A DNA stretch of 64,000 bases. Source: Emcibacter sp048269205. GTDB lineage: Bacteria > Pseudomonadota > Alphaproteobacteria > Sphingomonadales > Emcibacteraceae. The notes under the pieces were generated by a model, which ran no database searches, was not told the origin of the DNA, and saw only the letters and a program-made list of their open reading frames with translations. This document shows positions 32,275 through 39,713 of this stretch, in pieces. The position numbers were made by a program, and so were the translations under genes. Positions within the stretch are counted from its first letter, which is position 1; the number at the start of each line of letters is the position of its first letter. Location: contig NZ_JBLXJC010000003.1 in NCBI RefSeq assembly GCF_048269205.1, forward strand, positions 248,001-312,000, read 5' to 3'.

Positions 32275-34640
32275 TATTCAACCCCCTTCTGGGCACTGAC
32301 CAAATCTATACTCTCCACCTGCCGCCAGACAAGGTAAAAGGAGAGAATGGAGCTGACGATCACCACAATGACAGCAAGGCCATAGGTGTCCCTGTCGATC
32401 ACCGCCGGGATTCGGTAAAGCTCTGTATCCATCAACTTTGTTAGGCCTTGCACCATCAAATACCCCATAAGCAATCCCACCGGAATCGCCATCAGGACAA
32501 TGGCCGCCATTTCCCCGAACAGAATATAGGCCACTTCACCCCTGGTCAGGCCCAGCACCCGAAGCGAGGCCAGTTCCCGCCCCCTCTCTGAGAGAGCAAT
32601 CCGGGCGGTGTTATAGATCACGCCAAAAGAAATCAGCCCGGCAAACAGAATATTGACAGTGGCCATCAGCAGAACCTGTTGTTCCATAATCTCCCGAAAG
32701 ATATCCCGCGCCTTGCGCAGGATGTTCATGCCGGCGATGGAGGGTATATCCCTGATTTCCTGATAGAGCGGACCGTTCCACAAAGGGTCCGCCAGCAGGA
32801 ACGCGCCGGTGATCACCGTGCTTTCGTCCAGCGCCCGGTTCAATTCATCCATATTCATGAAGGCGCTGAGACCAATGAATTCTTCGACAATATCCGCGAC
32901 CCTTATATCAAGCACCGGACGGCGTCCTTCAAGAACTTCCACCGTCAACATATCCCCTTCCCTGACGTGGAGGATTTCCGCAAGTTTCAAGGACAGGGCG
33001 ATGCCTTGATCGGGAATTGAGATCGCCGTCAGGTCCTGCCCCAATATACGGTGAAGGTCAGGGTTGGGCCTGAGGCCGGTAATGGCAGAACGTTTTGAAA
33101 AATGCCCCGACTTCAGAAACACCGCCACATCACGCGTGGGCTCTACTTTCAGCACACCGGGCATGAGGCGGATTTCCTCAAGGGCTTTAATGCTTCGCGG
33201 TTCAACAAAACTCAGGCTGATATCTTCCCTCTGGGCCATGTCAAAATGCACTTCCATCAGATAATTGACGGAATCTTCCATAAAATAGGCAACGATCAGG
33301 ATCGAAATGGACAGGCCGATGCCAACGGTCGAGAACAGTGTCCGCAAGGGCCGCCGTTCAAGTTGTCGCAGAACAATCCTGGACAGATGGGAAAAGATAC
33401 TCTCCAGTCCCAGTCTCTTGAGGAATGTCTCCCGAAACTGCACCGGTGAGGCGGGCCGCATGGCCTCTGCCGGCGGCAGAATAGCCGCCTGCCGAATGGC
33501 AATCAGGGTTCCGGCAACCGCGGCGACGGCGCAGAGCAGGGTTGCAAAAACCATGACTTCCGGGGAAAAGGAAAAACGCAATATGGGGAAATGAAAATAC
33601 TGCGTATACATACCGGTCACACTGGTCCCGAACCAGATTCCGACCCCAATTCCCAACAGGCTGCCAAACAGAACAATCAGCAGCACCATTTTCAGATAAT
33701 GCAGGGCGATTTCAAAGTTGCTATAACCCACCGCCTTGAGCATACCGATCTGCTCCCGCTGGGTCGCGATCTGACGGGTCATGACCACATTAACGAGAAA
33801 GGCGGCCACGGAAAGGAAAATCGCCGGGATGAAGAATCCCATCACCTTCAACTGTTCCAGTTCGTTTTCCACAAACCAGTTGGACATCTGATAGTCACGG
33901 CCATAAGCAATCAAACCGCCGTAAGGCTTCAGGATTACATCGAGGCGCTGTTTGACATCCTCAATATCAGCCCCCCGGTCCAGGCGCAGCGATACATCAT
34001 TGAAGGCCCCGTCCATATCCACGGCCGCCTCCAGGGCCCGGCGGTTCATCCAGAACACGCCAAACCGTTTGTCATCGGGAAACAATGCGCCCGGCCCCAG
34101 GGAATAGACATATTCCGGGCTGAGCACCACGCCGACAATTTTCAGGGATCGTTTATGCCCGTTGAGCACCATGTCAATATGGTCGCCAAGGACAAAGTTA
34201 TGGGCACTAACAAAGGCCTCACTGCAGAGAATGGCGTCATCTTCGTCCGGCAGCAACATGCGGCCCTTGCGCAGATAAAGATTGTTGAGCAAGGGCTTCC
34301 TACCGTCCGGCACCGAGATCAGTTTGCCTGTGGCGGGTTCATCCATACCCTCCACCTGGACGGTAACCCCGAAAACAACCCGGGTTTCAAGCGCAGAGAC
34401 GCCCGGAATATCGGCAATTTGCTGGCGTGTTGCCTCGGGCGCCCGTTTCATCTGGGCAAAGACATCGGCGAACTGATAACGATCGTAATAGACATCCTTG
34501 CTCAGCTCCAGGGAATCCATCACCCCGAAGGACATGACATAAGTGGAAATTCCACACCCCATGACCATAATGATCGCCAGGATCTGTCCCTTGATGTTCC
34601 AGAGATCGCGGAGAAATTTTCTGTTCAGAGCCGCAAGCAT
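32274..34640 (-). CDS. FtsX/MacB-type ABC transporter permease with two FtsX domains
   Basis: 788 residues. One membrane span near residue 20 (IKGQILAIIMVMGCGISTYV) is followed by a large periplasmic domain, a first FtsX unit of three spans around 270-390, a linking span near 430, a second periplasmic domain, and a final FtsX unit around 660-775. This layout belongs to type VII (mechanotransmission) ABC systems, which move lipids, lipoproteins or toxic compounds. It directly abuts the ATPase stop and overlaps the adaptor start, so the three genes form one operon. The substrate is not evident. Confidence 0.88.
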   Translation of the reverse strand: MLAALNRKFLRDLWNIKGQILAIIMVMGCGISTYVMSFGVMDSLELSKDVYYDRYQFADVFAQMKRAPEATRQQIADIPGVSALETRVVFGVTVQVEGMDEPATGKLISVPDGRKPLLNNLYLRKGRMLLPDEDDAILCSEAFVSAHNFVLGDHIDMVLNGHKRSLKIVGVVLSPEYVYSLGPGALFPDDKRFGVFWMNRRALEAAVDMDGAFNDVSLRLDRGADIEDVKQRLDVILKPYGGLIAYGRDYQMSNWFVENELEQLKVMGFFIPAIFLSVAAFLVNVVMTRQIATQREQIGMLKAVGYSNFEIALHYLKMVLLIVLFGSLLGIGVGIWFGTSVTGMYTQYFHFPILRFSFSPEVMVFATLLCAVAAVAGTLIAIRQAAILPPAEAMRPASPVQFRETFLKRLGLESIFSHLSRIVLRQLERRPLRTLFSTVGIGLSISILIVAYFMEDSVNYLMEVHFDMAQREDISLSFVEPRSIKALEEIRLMPGVLKVEPTRDVAVFLKSGHFSKRSAITGLRPNPDLHRILGQDLTAISIPDQGIALSLKLAEILHVREGDMLTVEVLEGRRPVLDIRVADIVEEFIGLSAFMNMDELNRALDESTVITGAFLLADPLWNGPLYQEIRDIPSIAGMNILRKARDIFREIMEQQVLLMATVNILFAGLISFGVIYNTARIALSERGRELASLRVLGLTRGEVAYILFGEMAAIVLMAIPVGLLMGYLMVQGLTKLMDTELYRIPAVIDRDTYGLAVIVVIVSSILSFYLVWRQVESIDLVSAQKGVE

Positions 34641-35381
34641 CTACCAGCTGATCTCCTTTGGATCGATGGGATTTTCATTGACCTTCACATCCACCACCTG
34701 CCCATCCCCGAAATAAATGACCCGGTCAGCCATATTGGCGATCGAGGCATTGTGGGTAATGATCACGGTGGTCGTCCCGTATTTCTTGTTCACATCCTGC
34801 AGGGCCTGAAGCACAACAATACCGGTCGCGCTATCCAGGGCACCTGTCGGCTCATCACACAAAAGCACCTCAGGCCGTTTGGCCAGCGCCCGGGCAATGG
34901 CCACCCGCTGCTGTTCGCCGCCGGACAGCTGGGACGGGAAATGGCTGGCCCGATCCCCGAGATGCACAGCCTCAAGGGCCTCCATAGGCGGCAGGGGATC
35001 AGTGGAAATATCTGTAACGAGGGCGACATTCTCCAATGCCGTCAGGCTCGGCACCAGATTATAGGCCTGGAACACAAAACCAACATGGTGACGCCGGAAC
35101 AGGGTCAGCTCCCGTTCCGTATATTGGGACAGACTGTGATCGCGGAAATAGACTTCCCCCGAGGTCGGTGTATCGAGCCCGCCGATGATATTCAGAAATG
35201 TAGATTTGCCGCTACCGGAGGGACCAAGCAGGACGACCATGTCGCCCTTGGGGATCTCCAGACTCACCCCCCTAAGGGCCCTGATCACCGTTTCGCCGGA
35301 AATATAATGTTTCGTGAGGTCATAGGTGCGAAAGGTAAGATGGTCACCCAGTCCGTTATTTTCCGTCATCTGCCCCGCCAA
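34641..35381 (-). CDS. ABC transporter ATPase (MacB/LolD type)
   Basis: 246 residues with Walker A GPSGSGKST, Q-loop VFQAYNLVPSLTALENVA, signature LSGGEQQRVAIARAL, Walker B VLLCDEPTGALD and the switch His in TVIITHN. These sequences are typical of the MacB/LolD branch that pairs with FtsX-fold permeases. It is the first gene of the three-gene export operon. Confidence 0.93.
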   Translation of the reverse strand: MAGQMTENNGLGDHLTFRTYDLTKHYISGETVIRALRGVSLEIPKGDMVVLLGPSGSGKSTFLNIIGGLDTPTSGEVYFRDHSLSQYTERELTLFRRHHVGFVFQAYNLVPSLTALENVALVTDISTDPLPPMEALEAVHLGDRASHFPSQLSGGEQQRVAIARALAKRPEVLLCDEPTGALDSATGIVVLQALQDVNKKYGTTTVIITHNASIANMADRVIYFGDGQVVDVKVNENPIDPKEISW

Positions 35382-35431
35382 CCGTTAATGAGTACCTGTC
35401 ACCCCGCAACTATAGACCAGTCCTGTGAAAT

Positions 35432-35462
35432 AAAAAAGGCTGCACCCCTTACAGATGCAGCC
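35432..35462 (-). terminator. Rho-independent terminator of the flavin monooxygenase gene
   Basis: Stem GGCTGCA/TGCAGCC with an 11-base loop; read on the minus strand it is followed by six T. It begins 23 bases after the monooxygenase stop codon. Confidence 0.8.
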
Positions 35463-35485
35463 TGATCACAGGATCAGCTTCGGGT

Positions 35486-36592
35486 TCAACCGACGGGGAC
35501 CCGGATGCCCCGTGCCTCCAGGATCGGCAGGACTGTTTCCGCGAAATACGGCAGCTCCTCTGCGTAATTCACAAAAGCCAGTGTGGTGCCGGCAAACCCG
35601 GCCTCGTAAAGGTCGATCAGACCCTGGGCGACCACTTCCGGCGTTCCCACAAGCGGCACACCGCCGTGGCCACCGGCAAACCTGTCCCGCAGCATCTGCA
35701 ACATATCCGGCGGAAAGGACTGGGCATGCTGGAACATCAGATTGATGATATTGTCCACCGCCTGCCAGTCTGCATTATCCCGGGCGTAATATTGGTGAAA
35801 CTCGTCGGCTTCCTTCTGGGTCGGACGGCAGACCACATAGGAAAAGGTCAGCATTTCCACGTTGCGACCATTGCCCGCCGCCTGTTTTTTCAGGTCGATG
35901 ATTTCCTGTTTCGAACTTTCCAGCTCAATCATGGAGGTGAACAGGAAATCGGCATTTTTCGTGGCGAATTCCCGGCCTTCTTTCGACCCTGCGGCATTGA
36001 AAATCGGCACTGTATCCCTCAAAGGCCGGGGATCGCCGTAAGTGTCTTTCAGTTTGAAATATTCCCCGTCCCAGTCAAAGGGCTCCGGATGGGTCCAGAG
36101 TTTGGAGACGATATCAAACCACTCCTGACCGTAAGCGTAGCGGGTTTCATGATCCTGGGGCAGGTCCAGCCCGAAAGCATCATATTCCGGCTTGTTCCAG
36201 CCACAAACCACATTGAGACCCGCCCGTCCGCCGGACATCTGGTCGATGGTGGCGATCTGCTTGGCGACAACACCGGGATGATTAAAGGCCGTATGGATGG
36301 TGGCGAACACATTGATATTGTCTGTTTTCGCCAGAAGCCCCGCCGCCCAGGTCATGGTTTCCAGCACGCTACCGTGGAAATTGGTTTCTCCGCCATATCC
36401 CACCCAGCGGGCAATGGGCAGCAGGAAGTCCAGACCGACCCGGTCCGCCGTCTGCGCCATCCTGATGTTATTTTCCCAGTTGTTTACCCAGCGCTCCGGC
36501 ACCTTGGTCACTGCCATGCCGCTTGAGCAGTTGGCAGAAAAAAGACCGAGCCGGAATTTATTGCGTGTAAAGAGCGAATTATCTGTTGGCAT
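35486..36592 (-). CDS. Luciferase-like flavin-dependent monooxygenase (SfnG/SsuD-like group)
   Basis: 368 residues from the ATG at 36592, which follows GGAGG with 8-base spacing; an in-frame ATG at 36661 adds a polar tail without a ribosome site. The TIM-barrel LLM fold is shown by ARWVGYGGETNFHG, VAKQIATIDQMSGGRAGLNV then VCGWNKPEYDAFG, DWDGEYFKLKDTYGDPRP and FNAAGSKEGREFA. Members use reduced FMN and oxygen to open C-S, C-N or C-C bonds (SsuD, SfnG, RutA). No flavin reductase gene is adjacent. It diverges from a MarR-like regulator and probably belongs to the same catabolic unit as the GMC dehydrogenase (inference). Confidence 0.85.
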   Translation of the reverse strand: MPTDNSLFTRNKFRLGLFSANCSSGMAVTKVPERWVNNWENNIRMAQTADRVGLDFLLPIARWVGYGGETNFHGSVLETMTWAAGLLAKTDNINVFATIHTAFNHPGVVAKQIATIDQMSGGRAGLNVVCGWNKPEYDAFGLDLPQDHETRYAYGQEWFDIVSKLWTHPEPFDWDGEYFKLKDTYGDPRPLRDTVPIFNAAGSKEGREFATKNADFLFTSMIELESSKQEIIDLKKQAAGNGRNVEMLTFSYVVCRPTQKEADEFHQYYARDNADWQAVDNIINLMFQHAQSFPPDMLQMLRDRFAGGHGGVPLVGTPEVVAQGLIDLYEAGFAGTTLAFVNYAEELPYFAETVLPILEARGIRVPVG

Positions 36593-36675
36593 GTGTAAAA
36601 CCTCCTGTTGGGCGCCCCGATTATTGGTGAAATTGACTTTTTGCTCTTGTTCCGAGTCCATTATTAATGTATTTT

Positions 36676-36688
36676 ACATATAAAAATA
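36676..36688. promoter_or_regulatory. AT-rich 13-mer shared with the upstream region of the TonB receptor at 42 kb
   Basis: ACATATAAAAATA occurs here between the divergent monooxygenase and MarR-like genes, and on the opposite strand at 42127-42139 upstream of the TonB receptor gene. It may be a regulator site or only shared AT-rich promoter sequence. Confidence 0.35.
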
Positions 36689-36845
36689 ATCATTAAAACA
36701 CAAATAAAATTAATTTTTAAAAAACTGATAATGAATGGAGGTGCCTTTATCTGATTTCTGTGTTTTCAAATCAGCCTGATCAGCCTAAACTGAGCCCGCG
36801 TTTCAGTTCCGGAAAGACCGGAAACAATAAAATCAAGGGATCCTG

Positions 36846-37436
36846 ATGTCTGAGAAGAATGACAAGGCCAACAGCAGAAATATTGATACCGAGTTTGAAG
36901 AAGCCGGTCTGGACCGGCGCTGGCATCTGGCCACGACACCGCGTGAAGTAGCCGTTACGGAACTGGAATATTCTTTATTCCGTACTTTTGAGGCCTTTTC
37001 CAAATGGCAGGTGGAAGGCATGGCCGTTGCCGCCGGTAAAAACCTGAGTGCCAGCGACGGGGCGATCCTCAATGTCATCGCCATGCGGGACCGGCCCAAG
37101 GGCATCACCGAAATCGGACGCCTGCTCAATAGGGATGATGTCACCAACATCCAGTACACCATCCGTAAACTGACCCAGGAAGGGCTGATTGAAAAAACGA
37201 CAAAAGACAACCGCCGGAAAGGGGTCAATTACACCACCACCAAAAAAGGCCTGGAAGTTATTCAACGTTATGTGGCGTTGCGTAAAAGCCTCCTGATCAA
37301 GCTAACCGAGCCTATCCGGGGCATGAACGCCCATCTGGAAAACGGCAGTCACATTCTTGATCTGATGACCGGCATATATGAACAGGCAGCCAGGGTAGCG
37401 GCAACGCATCGCAACCCGGTTGAAGACGAAGACTGA
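36846..37436 (+). CDS. MarR-like winged-helix transcriptional regulator
   Basis: 196 residues. The N-terminal 45 residues are polar, then a helix with EYSLFRTFEAFSKWQVEGMA. The winged helix is LSASDGAILNVIAMRDRPKG, ITEIGRLLNRDDVTNIQYTI and RKLTQEGLIEKT, with a wing at DNRRKGVNYTTTKKG. It belongs to the predicted MarR group often found beside catabolic genes. It sits between the divergent monooxygenase and the co-directional dehydrogenase pair (61-base gap), so it probably controls both. The ligand is unknown. Confidence 0.8.
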   Translation: MSEKNDKANSRNIDTEFEEAGLDRRWHLATTPREVAVTELEYSLFRTFEAFSKWQVEGMAVAAGKNLSASDGAILNVIAMRDRPKGITEIGRLLNRDDVTNIQYTIRKLTQEGLIEKTTKDNRRKGVNYTTTKKGLEVIQRYVALRKSLLIKLTEPIRGMNAHLENGSHILDLMTGIYEQAARVAATHRNPVEDED

Positions 37437-37497
37437 AGGGGACGGGAACAAACGGAAAAGACAACCTGTCCTGAAACGAACAATATAGAGGGACAGC

Positions 37498-38064
37498 ATG
37501 TCTTTAAACAGAAGAACCTTCGGCAAAGGAGCGGCATCAGGGCTCCTCGCCTTTCTTATCGGCGGCAAGACCGTCCTGCTTTCCCCGGCGGAGGCCCGGG
37601 AAAAAGAAATTCCCTTCCAAACACTCTCCCCAAGAGAAGTTGAATTAATTTCCCTGATCGGCGAGGCCATCGTTCCCGGCTCTACCGGTATGGGCCTTGC
37701 CCATTATCTGGATCACCAGCTTTCCGGTGACCCGGAACAGAGCACGCTGATCATTCGTTATCTCGGCGTCAATCCCCCGCACACCGGTTTCTATCGCTCC
37801 GCCCTCGCCGCGCTGGATAAAAGTGCCCTTGCGACTTTCGGCAAGGATTTGGCCGGGCTTTCCGACCAGGAACTTGAAAAGTTCATCTCCCAACTTTCCC
37901 GGGAAAACCCCAAGGGCTGGGACAACGCCCCTCCGGCGCCTTTCTTTTATTTTGTACTCCGGTCAGATGCCATTGATGTGACCTACGGCACGAAAGCCGG
38001 TTTCGATCGTCTGGATATCCCCTATCTGGCTCATATCGAGCCAGGGACAAGGAGCTGGACATGA
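37498..38064 (+). CDS. Gluconate-2-dehydrogenase subunit 3-like small subunit with Tat signal
   Basis: 188 residues. The N-terminus NRRTFGKGAASGLLAFLIGG is a twin-arginine signal with an SPAEA cleavage region. The mature part (LSPREVELISLIGEAIVPG ... FYRSALAALDKSA) matches the gamma/subunit 3 family of membrane FAD dehydrogenases. This subunit carries the folded flavin subunit, which has no signal of its own, through the Tat pore. Its stop overlaps the dehydrogenase ATG by 4 bases (ATGA), as expected for a two-subunit complex. Confidence 0.85.
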   Translation: MSLNRRTFGKGAASGLLAFLIGGKTVLLSPAEAREKEIPFQTLSPREVELISLIGEAIVPGSTGMGLAHYLDHQLSGDPEQSTLIIRYLGVNPPHTGFYRSALAALDKSALATFGKDLAGLSDQELEKFISQLSRENPKGWDNAPPAPFFYFVLRSDAIDVTYGTKAGFDRLDIPYLAHIEPGTRSWT

Positions 38065-39641
38065 GCAAGCTCCCAAGCCGTGAAAAAGTCGATGCCGTGA
38101 TCGTCGGCTCCGGCGCCGCCGGCAGCCTGATGGCCGCCAAACTATCCGCAACCGGAAAGAAAGTCGTCATCCTGGAAGCCGGTCCCGAACGCAAGCTCAC
38201 CGATCTGGTCAGTTCCGGCCTCAACGCCCGCCGCCTCAAATGGGCGGGATCCCCTGTGGAACAAAGCGGCAGCCATACCGTCGGCAATGGTTTCAACAGC
38301 GGTTTCGGCACCGGCGGCTCCGCCCTGCATCATTATGCCGTCTGGCCACGGCTGCACGAAGAAGACTTCGACATGCAGAACCGTTACGGCAAGGGCCTCG
38401 ACTGGCCCCTTTCCTATGACGACCTCAGGCCCTGGTATGACCGGATCCAGAAAGAGGTCGGCGTTTCCGGCGATGCGGAAGCGGAAATCTGGCGGCCCGA
38501 AGGCGAGCCCTATCCCATGGGGCCCGTTCCCACCTTTGGCCAGGGAGAAGTCATTGCCCGGGGGTTCGAGAAACTCGGCCGCAAAACCGCCCCGCTGCCA
38601 CTCGCCATTAATACGGAAAATTATAATGGGCGCGAGGCCTGCATCTGGGACGGCTGGTGTGACGCCGGCTGCCCGATCAAGGCGCTTGGAAATCCCCAGA
38701 CGGTCTATCTGCCCGAGGCTTTTAAACAAGGGGCTGAAATCCGCCACCGGGCCACAGTATCGGAGGTGACCGTCGATAAAAAAGGCGAGAAGACCACCGG
38801 TGTCATCTATATTGACGAACAGGGCGAGAAACAGTTCCAGCCCGCAGACCTGGTGGTGCTGGCAGCCTTTGCCGTGCAAACCCCGCGCCTGATGCTGATG
38901 TCTACGTCCGACAAACATCCCAATGGTATTGCCAACAAGAATGACATGGTCGGGCGTTATGTCATGAGCCATGCGGCAGGGCTGGTGTTCGGCCTGTTCG
39001 ACGAAGAGACGGAATGTTATCTGGGTGCCTCAGGCGGCCAGCTGGTCAACCAGGACAATTACGATCACAAGAACAAGCGCGGTCAGGGTTTCGGCAGTTA
39101 CCAATGGATGATCGCCCAGGCGACAAAACCCAATGACCTTCTGGGCTATGGCGGCAGCAACCCGGCCCTGTTCGGAAAGAAACTCACCGAATTCATGGAA
39201 AAGGCGACCCACGGCTTTGCCACCATGACCGCCTGTGTTGAGGACCTGCCCCTGGCCGATAACCGGGTCACCCTGTCTTCCGACAAAGACAATCACGGCC
39301 TGCCGCTGGCTCACGCCTTCCATGACATGCATCCGGAATCCATCGCCCTTTGGAAAGACAGTCAGGCGGACGGCACAAAGGTCTTTGAGGCCGCCGGGGC
39401 CAGCGAAGTCTGGACCGGCAATCCCGGCGCCATGCACATCATGGGCGGTACTGTCATGGGCGAGGATAGTAGCCGCTCGGTCACCAACAGCTTCGGCCAG
39501 ACCCACGAGGTCAGCAACCTGTTTATCGCCGGACCGGGCCTGTTCCCCACAAGTGGCGGGGTCAACCCGACATTCACCGTCCACGCCCTGACCCTCAGGG
39601 CGGCAGATTATATCGCCAATAGCTGGTCCTCCATCACCTGA
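38061..39641 (+). CDS. FAD-dependent GMC dehydrogenase with a predicted 3Fe-4S cluster
   Basis: 526 residues. The FAD-binding motif is VDAVIVGSGAAGSLMAAKLS, and the C-terminal GMC segment is SGGVNPTFTVHAL with catalytic-type Asn/His. Cys194, Cys200 and Cys204 (ACIWDGWCDAGC) have the C-x5-C-x3-C spacing of the cysteines reported to bind a 3Fe-4S cluster in FAD glucose dehydrogenase. It should oxidise an alcohol or sugar in the periplasm and pass electrons to a cytochrome or quinone. The usual cytochrome c subunit is not encoded next to it. The neighbouring receptor, monooxygenase and regulator suggest a non-sugar substrate may be involved (inference). Confidence 0.86.
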   Translation: MSKLPSREKVDAVIVGSGAAGSLMAAKLSATGKKVVILEAGPERKLTDLVSSGLNARRLKWAGSPVEQSGSHTVGNGFNSGFGTGGSALHHYAVWPRLHEEDFDMQNRYGKGLDWPLSYDDLRPWYDRIQKEVGVSGDAEAEIWRPEGEPYPMGPVPTFGQGEVIARGFEKLGRKTAPLPLAINTENYNGREACIWDGWCDAGCPIKALGNPQTVYLPEAFKQGAEIRHRATVSEVTVDKKGEKTTGVIYIDEQGEKQFQPADLVVLAAFAVQTPRLMLMSTSDKHPNGIANKNDMVGRYVMSHAAGLVFGLFDEETECYLGASGGQLVNQDNYDHKNKRGQGFGSYQWMIAQATKPNDLLGYGGSNPALFGKKLTEFMEKATHGFATMTACVEDLPLADNRVTLSSDKDNHGLPLAHAFHDMHPESIALWKDSQADGTKVFEAAGASEVWTGNPGAMHIMGGTVMGEDSSRSVTNSFGQTHEVSNLFIAGPGLFPTSGGVNPTFTVHALTLRAADYIANSWSSIT

Positions 39642-39643
39642 TC

Positions 39644-39672
39644 AAAAAAAGGCCCGGGTTTTAACCCGGGCC
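39644..39672 (-). terminator. Rho-independent terminator of the TonB receptor gene
   Basis: Perfect stem GGCCCGGGTT/AACCCGGGCC; on the minus strand it is followed by seven T. It lies between the convergent GMC and receptor genes and may also slow transcription from the GMC side. Confidence 0.85.
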
Positions 39673-39713
39673 GTTCAAAACAGTTTTGACAGTGAGTTCG
39701 TTTATCAAACGGA

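Noticed and set aside
33591..35465. Plus-strand frame of 624 codons over the ABC exporter
   Set aside because: Antisense shadow of the permease and ATPase genes; the ATPase carries every ABC motif on the other strand.
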